DNA of 64,000 bases, from assembly GCF_902167145.1 (NCBI RefSeq), contig NC_050104.1, positions 5,850,001 through 5,914,000 on the forward strand, in the 5' to 3' direction. Each line of letters opens with the position of its first letter. Positions within the stretch are counted from its first letter, which is position 1. The translations under genes and the position numbers were made by a program. The stretch comes from Zea mays. Taxonomy: Eukaryota > Streptophyta > Magnoliopsida > Poales > Poaceae. The notes under the pieces were generated by a model. It was given only the letters and a program-made list of their open reading frames with translations, ran no database searches and was not told where the DNA came from. This document shows, one piece after another, positions 22,825-33,424 of the stretch.

Positions 22825-23252
22825 CATGATATACACGTGAACATCAACATAACTTAAATTACATTGATACCTTTGACTTATTTGAAGGTGTTGACGCGAG
22901 AGTAATTACAATCTAGCGTGAATAGTACGGGGGTAGTATTCACCTATTTATAGGCACGGGACGTAGCCCGAGTAAATATACTTTTATGACCTTAACATGT
23001 ACTCATAATCGTAACATATATCATCAGGGATAAACTAGAATTTTGCTCTTTAGCTCGGCATCATGCTTGATCTTCGTCGCCACCTTAAGCCGAAGCTATC
23101 GTCCTTCGGCAGTAGCTTTAGCATTCGTCATTATAACTTTCAGACAATGTATTTGTCTCGAGGACCTTCAGTGGGGAAGAAGATCCTCAACATCACTTTA
23201 CAAACGATATTTTTGTCTTGAGGACCTTCGGTGGAGAAGACGATCCCCAACA
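22637..23252 (-). repeat. E3 3' LTR (616 bp)
   Basis: TGTTGGTCAC...GATCCCCAACA on the plus strand. It retains the promoter core on the minus strand, TATAAATA at 22945-22952, followed directly by a hairpin (22918-22943). Compared with the other copy it lacks about 40 bp near 22710 and carries an AT microsatellite. Confidence 0.85.
22788..22822. repeat. (TA)n microsatellite in E3 3' LTR
   Basis: About 17 uninterrupted AT dinucleotides. The other E3 LTR cannot be compared because this segment is deleted there. Confidence 0.9.
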
Positions 23253-23326
23253 GTAGCCCCTTCGCGGAGCTAGGTCATTTTTTCGTAACGAGCTCGATCC
23301 ACGAAAAATATGAAGGCTTTTGGATG

Positions 23327-23352
23327 TCAAAGGTCTGAAAAACACCTTCCCT
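23327..23352 (-). repeat. Bracketing direct repeat in E3, copy near the LTR
   Basis: On the element's sense (minus) strand it reads AGGGAAGGTGTTTTTCAGACC, the same core as in E1 and E2. It lies between the polypurine tract (23253-23265, GCGAAGGGGCTAC on the minus strand) and the start of the antisense gene. Confidence 0.6.
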
Positions 23353-23454
23353 GAGCTTGTAATTAAAAAACGAATATAAAATTCACGGCGCTTACCGGTC
23401 CATCGATCAGCCAGTACGCGCGTTTCGGCGGTTCGCCTTCTTCACCTGCGGGGC

Positions 23455-23462
23455 TATATAAA
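23455..23462 (+). promoter_or_regulatory. TATA box of the E3 antisense gene
   Basis: TATATAAA in the context GCGGGGCTATATAAACTGAC lies 174 bases before ATG 23629. It is preceded by GC-rich sequence and is a good match to a plant TATA box. It faces away from the adjacent LTR, so it would drive transcription against gag-pol. Confidence 0.6.
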
Positions 23463-23628
23463 CTGACAAGCTAGCGAGAAGTTACCACAACATTCATTGC
23501 TACTGGGCCGTTGTGCTACTGAAATTTTTTACTGAAGCCGAAGCTTCCTGCTTTCTGTGAACTTGTTGTATAAGCTTCGGACAAACGTCCAATTAGTTGA
23601 GTGCAACTTCGTCTCATAAAAACTGAAA

Positions 23629-26600
23629 TGGCTAGAGTGAGGCCTACTGCTAGAGTAGCACACGAAGGGGAAGAAGCTGGAGCTTCTGAGACTGCCCCTA
23701 TCTCAGAAGTGATGAAACGCTCTGGGTTAATTGTACAAGAAGAAAAAGAAGCAGTTCCAACAGAAGATGTTGCTATTGCCAAAGCCGATCCAACTACTGC
23801 TGAAGTTGACAGTGATAACAAAGATGATGATGGCATTTTAAGTCCTAGCAAACCCAACCATATTGAGTTGGAAAACCTATGGTTAAAGCGGAAGATCTGG
23901 TTTTAATGAAAAAATTAGGATATTTTGGAAAGCATGATGACGAGCTAGTTCGGTTTGCTGGGGAAGAAGTGATTCCGGAACCAAGGAACGACGAAGTCGT
24001 AGTTTTTAAGAGCTTCTTCAGAGCAGGTCTTTGGTTCCCTCTATACGAGATGATTGGTGAGGTTTTAAAGTAATTTGAGATGTATCTTCATCAACTTACC
24101 CCAAATGCCATAGTTAGACTCAGTGTTTATATATGGGCTCTCCGAAGCCAAGGGAAGAGAGCCAATGCTGAAGGATTTTCCCGGGTGCATGAACTCCACT
24201 ACCAGGCGAAGGCTAGATCTGATAGGCTACACAAGAACTTTAGATGCTACAATTTTGTGTACCAAAAAGATACCAAAGCTCTTGTGATTGTTTATCGTAC
24301 TAAGGGGTCGACTGGCTGGACAAATGAATGGTTTTACGTGAAAGCTGACGAGAAAAAGAGAGAGAAGCTTATGACTATGGTGATGAGTCCCTTGAGAATG
24401 AGCTTCATCATGACATGTCCATTGTGCAATATGTAGATCGGCTCCCCTGCCAATTAGCCGAAGTGGAGTTTAGGGTTGTTGCGGAGCATATTAGTACTCG
24501 GGATTTGGTGCAAGAATGCCTGGCCGATAAAACTTTTCCAACATCTGGTGGGTAGCGAATACCAAAGAAAAATGAAGAAGGGAATAAATATGAACTTGTA
24601 CGACTTCCCTACCGATTCAAATTTCAAAAAAAAACTTCAGCGAGCCATGTGTCGAATGGCTGGAACTGATACAGAAGATGTGCAATGAAATTCTTGTAAG
24701 TTATACGAAGAAGGAAGATCAATTAATGATAACCGCTTTGGCACTCAAAAGAAGCGGAGACTAAATCGGGTGATGGATCCTAGGCTTCGAGTACCCTGAC
24801 TATGAAAGACTTGACAAAAAAGCTGGGGGATTGAAGATATAAAGGGTTATGAATGTGTTGACAAGGCAAGCGCAGAGGTCTGTTGAACCAGGCAAGAAGA
24901 AAAGATTGACAAAGAACCTGAAGCTGACACCAGAGCCTTCGGCACCAAAGAAAAGAAAGGTTATCTCATCTGACGGTGGAGAAGAAGAGAGACCTTCTTC
25001 GCCAAAGCATTTAGAAAAGACCCCTTCGGTAGCTTCAATTGGCGTGACAGAAATTCTAGAGGTAACAACTGCACCTTTACCTTTCCCAATGCTAAGTCCT
25101 CTAGGATCATATCTAACAAGCTTATTACAGCCATAGAAGAAAAACGTTGAGGGAAGTGCCGAAGCAGAGGCAGATGTGGACCCTTCGGCACCCAGCGAAG
25201 GGAACGCTCAGAAGAAGCGTCAGATGATGAATGTGATGAGGGCTATCCTTGAAACCCCTCCTCCAGTGATTCGAAAGGAGGTACTCCTGCTATAGCTGAT
25301 GAAGGTCCCCAACAAGCTGAAAACAGTGGTGGTCCCCTTGGTACAACCATGTCAGAAATCGATAGACTTATTGCTAACGTTGAACCTGGGAAAAATACTG
25401 GGGGGCAATTGCAGCAAGGACTTCAGCATCGAAGGAAAAGAGAACTAAGTAAGCCTCTTCGGAAGACAGAAGCTTCGATCTTCGGCACCTTGGCGACCAA
25501 CAGTTTTCCGAAGAGGATATATCATAATTGAAGGAATTTGCTATACCTGGCGGCTACCAGGCTAGCTCCGTTCTCTTTAGCGACGTGGATGAAGAGATTT
25601 TAGGATGTATCATTGATCGCGCTGGAGCAAAAATTGTAAGCACACTGTCAAAGAGCATCGGATTTCCGAAGTTAGAAAAAGACATTAGCTGTTACAGAAG
25701 ACAACATGTTATAGGCAGCTTGTTCTACTCAAATTTTAAGGTAAAACTCCTCTACTATTTTTCCTTCGTCAGGCTGATTTAAGCATTTCATTAATGAAGT
25801 TCTAATTCAATTCGTCTTTCAGAGCTTACCGCTGAGCAAGGCTCTGAAAATACAACAAGATGATGAAGACAGAAAGAATGAGTTTGTTATAAGCGGCTTG
25901 GGAAAAAGGATTGATGAACTTGAAAATTCGTTGAAGGAAAAGGACAACTTGCTCAATTTGACCGAAGGCTCTCTTGCTTGGAATGAAAGATTAAGTAAAG
26001 AGCTCAAGGAAACACTTTTGAAAGAGAACTCAAATCCATTTAGTCGTGAATCCGAAGCTTTAAACATGACAATCAAGGTTGAGGCTGAAAAGAATCTTAA
26101 GCTGAGTGAAACACTTAAAGCTCTTCAGGATAAATGCTTCAGCTTTGCAACTCAATGTACTGCTCGGCTAAAAAATATCTTCAATTCTGTCAGAGCTATG
26201 TCCGAAGAAGCCAACCTTTCTGTTGAAGATATCCCCGGAGCACTTGGATGTATTGAGATAGAAATTGGTGTTCTTGATGAAGTTATAGTTGGTCATGGTG
26301 ATTTCTGTGTGATAGTGGCTTCTCGTGGAACGGCTGCTGCTTTTGCCAAGGCTAGGTGCAATCATGTAAGGACTGTTAACAAACCAACCTTCAGTCTCTC
26401 ACCGTCAGACTTAGTCAATATCCCAGCTAAAGCCAGAAGTGTAGGTAACAGATGTATTACTCAAATCTAGGCTAAGGGCGACCGGGAGGTTGCTGGGGTC
26501 AAAGCTCGAGCATTGCTTGGCAAAGTACGACAATTTTCTTTACTTTCATGTTTTTATTTCAGGTTTTTTCTTATTACATTTCTCAATACCTTTGCCTTGT

Positions 26601-26630
26601 TGATTTTAGGGTGATGCTGACGAAGACTGA
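23629..26630 (+). pseudogene. Intron-containing antisense gene of E3
   Basis: The start is ATG 23629 (MARVRPTARV). After an acidic N-terminus comes the conserved block at 23890-24400 (VVVFKSFFRAGLWFPL, LHQLTPNAIVRLSVYIWALR, HELHYQAKA), equivalent to the E1 block. A linker and coiled coil follow (25860-26150). An intron at 25741-25823 (TTTAAG|GTAAAA ... TTTCAG|AGC) lies between codons, exactly where E1 has its first intron (SLPLSKAL aligns with GLILSNAL after the splice). A second intron is likely at 26525-26609, with a stop at 26628-26630. Damage includes a shift near 23890, an in-frame TAA at about 24071 and others. Function is unknown. The RT frame of E3 is on the opposite strand, further along. 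Confidence 0.7.
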
Positions 26631-26870
26631 TGAGCCGAAGATTGTTCTGAAGCGCTGAAGGAAGCTTTGGAAGCTTTTCTTTCTTCTGCTAGTGACTAAA
26701 AGGCGCTCTTGAAGCTTCTTTATAAAAAAACCATATCATTCAACAAAAAGTTATCATTGAATGTAAAAATCTTTGTAAATATTTGTGGATACCTTGTAAT
26801 ATTGCTTTACCTTTATTCCACTATTGCTTGCTTTGATGTGGACAAAACTAATGCTCCCAACTTTTTGAGT

Positions 26871-26893
26871 CGAAGGCGAAAAACACCTTCCCT
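26871..26893 (-). repeat. Bracketing direct repeat in E3, far copy
   Basis: AGGGAAGGTGTTTTTCGCC followed by TTCG on the minus strand is the closest match to the E1 left copy. It lies just past the 3' end of the antisense gene. Between it and the minisatellite (about 26985-27110), CGTTTATAACGAAGC-like palindromic words repeat. Confidence 0.6.
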
Positions 26894-27270
26894 GATTTTC
26901 GTTCACATCGAAGCACCTTCGGACCAAAATCAAAGAATGGCCCCTTCATACATAACGAAGTGTCTTCCCTTCTTTTCCTATTAAGCATCTTCGTTTATAA
27001 CGAAGCAACTTCGTTCATAACGAAGCATTTTCACATTGAAGGCAGAAACCTTCTCTTATTTTCCTATTAAGCATCCTCGTTTATAACGAAGCATTTTCAC
27101 GTTGAAGGTTGAAACATTCTCTTCTTTTTTGCTAGTGCCTTATGCGATATGTCATGATGCGAGGAAGCTATAGATGTCTAATGTATGTTCGTATGAATGC
27201 ATAAGACGATGTGATGAAGTATGCAAATGTATGCCGAAGATAAAAAAACTCACGCAAATACACACCTAGA

Positions 27271-27470
27271 CTCTACATCCCCTTAGGAACGACTTTGGAG
27301 TCTCTGCACCTCTTACTTAGGTGGTATTTTAGCTCTGCATTCCCTTAGGAACAACTTTGAAGCTAAGCTCTACATCCCCTTAGGAACGACTTTGGAGCTT
27401 CTTCACCTTTGACTTAGGTGGCATTTTAGCTCTGCATCCCCTTAGGGACGACTTTGGAGCTTTTTCATGT
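27271..27470 (-). repeat. Minisatellite of E3
   Basis: CTCTRCATYCCCTTAGGAACGACTTTG recurs at about 27271, 27333, 27368 and 27430 (spacings 62, 35, 62). On the minus strand its core AGTCGTTCCTAAGGG, then ATGCAGAGCT, matches the minisatellite flank of E1 at 3843-3867. Confidence 0.75.
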
Positions 27471-27684
27471 CTTTTCCACTCGATGGTGTAATCTTAGATC
27501 TTTACATTTTACATGTGGGGGAAACAGGCCCTGTATTGTACAGGTCAGTGTAAAGAAAAATGAAAATTACAACCTACGACCCCATTAAAAACCTTTCTCC
27601 CCTCTTGAAAGGAAAAGGGTGCCATAGGGAAAAGAAAGAAAATTACATGATTCACACATAATACCTCCGAAGCTCATCTACATT

Positions 27685-30600
27685 TCAAGATCTTGTAATG
27701 TCATTCTCGTCCATGTATTTCAACATGTATGATCCAGGTCTTGACGAAGACACTATCAGGAAGGGACCTTCCCACTTGAGTTCTAGCTTTCCCATTGTGT
27801 CTGGGTTGGCTATTCTTCGAAGCACCAAATATCCCGGCTTAATATTCTTTAGTCTTACTTTTCTGTCTTGCCACTTGACTATTTTGGCTTGATATTTATT
27901 GATGTGGTCTATTGCCTGAAGTCTGACCCCTTCTGTAGTGTCTTTTGTTATTTTGCAAGCATCTTCGTCCTCTGTCAAAGCTAGAGTCCTTATTGATCTT
28001 GTTCTTGCTTCTTCCGGTGTTATTGCTTCGTCTCTGAATAAAAGCTTAAAGTAGTAAACCCTGTTGATCTTGAGACAACAGTGTTATAATTCCATACCAC
28101 TTTTATCAACTCGTCTGGCCACTTTCCTTTTGGCAGATTAAAAATTGATTTCATTATTCCTGTGATAATAATTCCATTGGCTTGCTCTACCAGACCATTG
28201 GACTCTGGATGTCTCATAGATGCAAAGTGCATCTTAGCGCCAATTTGGTCACAAAAAGTTTTAAATGTTTCAACATCAATTTGTGTTCCATTGTCAACTA
28301 TAATGGCCTTCGACGCACTGAAACGACAAACGAGGTTCTGCCAGAAGTGCTTTTGAACTGTGGCCGAAGTGATTGTGGCTAGAAGCTTAGCTTCGATCCA
28401 TTTTGAAAAATATTCCACTGCTACTACAACATATCTCAGATTCCCTTGTGCTGGTGGAAGTGGGCCTAGTAAATCTAAGCCCCACCTTTGTAGTGGGCAA
28501 GTGGGCTGAATCAGCTAAGTTATAGATGAAGGTTGCTTTTGATCTCTAGCGCACTTCTGATAGTTTTCACATTTTGAACAAGATCCGCTGCATCCGAAGC
28601 TGCCTTGGGCCAATAAAATCCTTGTCTGAAAACCTTTCCAAGGAGAGGCCTAGATCCAATGTCAGCTCGACATATCCCTGAATGTATCTCTTTCATTAGG
28701 TCTTGACCTTCGACTCTAGACAGGCATTTCAACAGTGGAGAACAAACTTCTTGTTTGAACAATTCCCCTTCTATGATCATATATGGTCTTATCCTAGCTT
28801 GCATCCTTTTTATGTAAGCTTCGTCATCTAAAGGATAATTACTTTGAAGGAAAGATACAATTTCAGTTCTCCAATCTTCGCTGTGCACAGGTGAAATTGT
28901 AAGCACCGCTCGCTCCATGAGCTCGACCGAAGGTGCTTTGAGAGTTTCGAAGAACACTTCTGAGGGGAGTGGGAGCCCCTATGCTGCTGATTTAGCTAGT
29001 AAATCTGCATGCTCGTTTTCTCCTATTGGGATGTTTTTTTACTGAAAACCCTTTGAAGGAGGCTTCCATCCTTTGAACTATGTCAAGATACTTTTCGAGC
29101 TTCGGGTCTCTTGCTTTGCTGCTTTTATCAACCTGTCCTGTGATAACTTGTGAATCAGATTTGAGAACTGCCATTCTTATCCCCATTGCCCTGAGCTTTC
29201 GTAGCCTAAAAGAAGGCTTTCGTATTCTGCAATGTTGTTTGTGCAGTTGAACTCTAATCTGGCCGCATAGCAGGTTTTGATTTTGGATGGTGAGTTTAGA
29301 ATAGCAATTGCACATGTGTCGAAGGTTCCCCATGATTCATCACAGAACATTGTCCAAGCTTCGGTGTTTGTTAGGCATCCTTCTTCATGAGCCCCTGGCG
29401 TCCAATCAGCAATGAAGTCTGCTAATGCTTGGGATTGGATCGAGGATCTATGAACAAAATCAATAGTGAATTCATTCAGTTCTGTAGCGCATTTTCCAAC
29501 TCTTCTTGTAGCTTCTCTATTTCTTATGATGTCCTTGAGAGGTTGGGACAAAGGTACTATAATGTGGTTTGACTGGAAATAATGCTGAAGCTTTCTGGAG
29601 GCCATCAGCACAACATATAGTACCTTAACCAGCTCCGTGTAATTTCTTTTCGATGGACTTAGTACTTCAGAGACGAAGTATATTGAGACTTGCTTCTTTG
29701 CTTGTTTGTCTTGTTTCTCCTGCACCAACACTGCACCGACTGCAGCGTGGGAAGCAGCCACATACAGTAGCAATGGAGCTCCTGATGAAGGTGAAGTCAA
29801 TGTTGTTAGCTGTATAAGATATTGTTTCAGATCTTGGAAGGCCTTTTGTTGAACTAGTCCCCATTGGAAGACTTTGGCTGACTTTAGCACTTCGAAGAAT
29901 GATAAATTCCTTTCTGCTGATCTTGAGATGAATCTATTCAAAGATGGCAGCCTTCCTGTTAGTCTCTAAGCACCTTTTCTTGTCTTTGGTGGCTCCATCT
30001 GAAGTATAGCTTCTATTTTTCCTGGGTTGGATTCAATCCCTATTGTTGATACTAGGCACCCAAGAAATTTTCCCTTCTTCACCCCGAAGACACATTTCTC
30101 TGGATTTAGCTTGAGACTAGCCTTCCTGAAGTTGGCAAATGTTTCTTGCAAATTAGCAATGTGGTTTTCTTGCTTCGTGCTTTTGACTATGATATCATCA
30201 ACATATGTCAAAACATTCTTGTCAATCTGAGTGTTGAGAACTTTGGAAGTCATCCTGCTAAAGCTTCCTCCAGCATTCTTGAGCCCCTCGGGCATCTGAA
30301 GGTAGCAATAAGTTCCACTAGGAGTTATGAAGCTTGTTTTAGGCTCATCCTCCTTCATCCAGATTTGATGATAACCTGAATAACAGTCCAGCAAGCTCAT
30401 AAGCTCCAAAGTGGTTGCCGCATCTACGAGGGAGTCTATTCTTGGAAGAGGGAATTCATCCTTCGGGCACGCAATGTTGAGATCCGTAAAATCAATACAC
30501 ATTCTCCACTTTCCATTGGCCTTCTTTACCATAACAGTGTTGGCTAGCAATTCTGTGTATGTTACTTCTCTGATCACTCTAGCACTGAGAAACTCTTTAA

Positions 30601-31643
30601 CTTCATTTCTTGCCCCTTCGGCTTTATCATCAGACCTCTTCCGAAGCTTGTGCTTCCTTGGTCTGACAGCTGGGTCTACATTGAGTGAGTGTTCAATAAC
30701 ATTTCTGTTGACACCACAAAGATCATTGGATGACCAAGCAAAAGCATCTTTGTTATTGAACAAGAATTTTAACAGAGAATTTTCTTGTTCACCACACAAT
30801 TGAGAGTTGAGACCCAAACAACACCTTTTGCTTAGCTATGTCTTCGCACAGAAGCATAGACTTTGGTTGATCCACTGAAGCAGCTTTATCTCTTATATAC
30901 TTATGCTGTTGATGAGCTTCAGCTTCATCTATGTTGTGAATGGCCCTTGAATCTGTCCAATTCCCTTCGGCCCTTCTAGCAGCCTCTTGGCTTCCATACA
31001 CAGCAATAGGACCTTGGTCAGATGGTATCTTCATGCATAGATATGCTGGATGGAGTATTGCTTCGAAGACATTCAATGTCCCTCGTCCAATGCTTGCATT
31101 ATAAGGATGGTCCATGTCTACAATGTCAAATACAACTTAATTTGTTCTTGTGTTGTAAATATAACAGAAGGTGATTGGCATTGTTATTTTCCCAAGTGCC
31201 ACAATCTGCCTTCCTCCAAAGCCACACAAGGGGTGTGTTGCATCATGTATTTTGTCATCCTGTTCTTGCATTTGCCTGAAGATTTTTGCAAAGATAATGT
31301 CTGTTGCACCGCCCATGTCTACGAGGACATTGTGAACCAGGAACCCTTTGATAACACATGATATGACCATGGCGTCATTATGGGGGTAATCCTTGAGCTG
31401 AAGGTCTTCCTAAGAAAATATGATTGGTACATGAGACCATTTGGATTTGATGAAGGGTCCTTGCACTCCGACATGTTGTAACCTTCTCTTTGCTTCCTTC
31501 TTCTGCTTCTTGTTGGCTGGTTCGGAAGTTGAACCGCATGTGATTGGGAGCACCAGCTTCGTAGCCGAAGGTGTCAAAGCTTGATCACCTTGTGAAGCCA
31601 TTATCGTGGTCGTGCAAGTGAGTTCACTAGAGGTGGGCGCCAA
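27685..31643 (-). pseudogene. pol: E3 pol (protease, RT, two RNase H domains, integrase)
   Basis: A short leader next to the PBS runs straight into an aspartic protease (31380-31140) whose active site reads VDMGGATD instead of the usual D-T/S-G. RT (30817-29966) has KWRMCIDFTDLN, SLLDCYSGYHQI and YVDDIIVKSTK, so its catalytic YVDD is intact. RNase H follows. An archaeal-type RNase H (29390-29040) has MFCDESWG, NNIAEYESLLLGY and KSDSQVITGQV, marking the Tat lineage. Integrase has a degraded HHCC region (EIHSGICRADIGSRPLLGKV, ~28720), a core with VDNGTQ and LVEQANG (~28300-28210) and a C-terminal domain (27978-27685). Stops or shifts break it at about 31410, 31137, 30790, 29960, 29180, 28990, 28520 and 28020. 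No gag is seen. Confidence 0.8.
31630..31643 (-). promoter_or_regulatory. Primer binding site of E3
   Basis: TTGGCGCCCACCTC on the minus strand adjoins the 5' LTR and is identical to the first 14 bases of the E1 PBS. Confidence 0.7.
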
Positions 31644-32000
31644 TGTTAGTCACTTGTTCTCAAATGTTGTGAATCAAGAACAAGGCAACACAATTGTTAA
31701 AGATTAAGGACCTTCATCTTTCGAAGCATTATCTCCTTTCGGATATAATGATCTTCGTACGAACGTCATGAAAGGACATACCTTCGTCATTTCCTCTTCG
31801 GCTCGGAATCATGCTTGATCTTTGTTGCCACCTTAAGCCAAAGTTATCGTCCTTTGGTTGTAGGTTCGGCATTCATCGTTATCGCTTTCAGACAATGTCT
31901 TCGTCTCGAGGACCTTCGGTGGGGAAGAAGATCCTCAACATCACTTTACAAACAATATCTTCGTCTTGAGGACCTTCGGTGGAGAAGAAGATCCCCAACA
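31644..32000 (-). repeat. E3 5' LTR, shortened to 357 bp
   Basis: Same termini as 22637-23252, but about 300 bp are missing near 31785-31800. The lost part includes the TATA box and hairpin, so this promoter LTR should be dead. It retains about 40 bp (CGAAGCATTATCTCC...) that the other copy has lost. Confidence 0.85.
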
Positions 32001-33424
32001 ATGTCCAAGGACGTCCTACACCTTGGCCACCACCTTTGGAGGTTAGCAAGCACGTCCAAACTAGGTTGAAGGCCTAGCTAATATATACCATGTTGAAGTC
32101 TATCTTAGAATCTAGGACCAACCTACAGTGAAACAAACATCTCAAACACATATAAAGATCATTTTCGATGGTCCACCTATGGATGGAAAGATAATTTCAT
32201 CAGATAACTGATGACTCTGATTTGACATCAAAATTCTAGTGTCGTTAATGGGAATTGCCAAAACAAGGAAGTACCCAAATTTTGGTAGGGTGCTATGTCG
32301 TTGTCTTTTGGCTATTGGGTCATGTAACATGCTCTCTAGGGGCATGAATATGGGTTCTTGGCTATCCCTTAGACTATATAATCTGTAACTATCACTCATG
32401 TTAGAGTTTGGCCTTTTCTTTGGATCATTCTATCTTTGAATAGTTGATGTTATCAGTTTATGGAACCCTAAATTCAAAGTTCTTAATCATACATGTACAA
32501 TTGTCATTTTACTTGAGTTGTGCTTTGTCTTGTTCTTGCTTGTGTTCTTTGATCTACAATAGACATTAGCCTTCTCGGTGAGGTCAACCCGATTGTGACA
32601 TAATTGATAACTAGAGGAAATATGGTGCTAGGGTCATAGGGTTTGGGTTTTTGTGATTAGAAGTTGGTTATATGTGTCACTCTCTAACAAATCATTAGTT
32701 ATCATGAACCTAATGGAAGATCAAGTTCCCCATACCCATCAGCTAAGTGTTGACTTATATGCTCCCATTTACATTAATTATCCACCTTATTAAACTTAAC
32801 AAAACATGAAAATTAAAACTAGGAAGGGATGGATCCCAATCAAAATGGGAAGGATATGGATTTTGACAAATCGATGTGTTTCCCCTAATATCAACATGTT
32901 GATTCTCTTTGATTCTCCTAGCAATAGAGGCTTCATGCTTGGTGAGAATTTCTTTTATCTCTGGCAAGATCATTTTACCTTAAGGAGGATCAATATGTTC
33001 GAATTGAAAAACGCTCTAGTTCATGATCCCACATTAGATGGACCTATTTCTAGGATCGACCTTTTGTGATTTTGCTTTGCTTGCCAGCTATTCCATCGTT
33101 GATTAAAACATAGGGAGGAATAGGACTAATTGGTCCACAAGTTCCATTGGAAGGTATGTTAGGCCCATAATATAAAGTGATAAAAGAACCCTTAAAATCT
33201 ATTGATTCACTATTGGTCATCATTGACCCAATTTTGCTCATTATATGATTGTGGGACACTTGTAATATTGTTAATGTGTGTAGGATGAACAATCACAACA
33301 TTACCCATATCACTTTATAAAGGACTTACATGATCTTTTGGGTAGTTCATCAGCATGCCATGAGTAAACTCCATGGTCTTAGGAGTCGATGACGTTGACA
33401 TAGAGCAACTAGGCATGACATGCG
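32001..33424. other. Decayed region, possible gypsy gag trace
   Basis: No intact feature. On the minus strand at 32973-32800, KENQHVDIRGNTSICQNPYP and HFDWDPSLPSFNFHV recall the N-terminal part of some gypsy gag proteins, but the evidence is one short block. The rest is AT-rich and unassigned. SIRE-A is inserted at its right edge (preceding bases ATGCG). Confidence 0.3.

Larger units (their letters stand above)
22637..32000 (-). mobile_element. E3: Tat-lineage gypsy element, pol without gag, with antisense gene
   Basis: The element is transcribed on the minus strand. Order from its 5' end: LTR (31644-32000), PBS, protease, RT, RNase H, archaeal-type RNase H, integrase, minisatellite, opposite-strand gene (on the plus strand), polypurine tract, LTR (22637-23252). 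No gag domain or zinc knuckle lies between PBS and protease. The two LTRs share ends (TGTTxGTCAC...GATCCCCAACA) but differ by large deletions. No matching target duplication is visible (GTATA on the left, ATGTC on the right), so a border has changed or been lost. Confidence 0.85.

Noticed and set aside
27271..27470. Possible CRISPR-like repeat-spacer array
   Set aside because: Spacings are 62, 35 and 62 bp, the repeats are degenerate, and the context is a plant retrotransposon. It is a minisatellite.
22632..32005. Target duplication for E3
   Set aside because: Flanks GTATA (22632-22636) and ATGTC (32001-32005) do not match convincingly, so none is reported.
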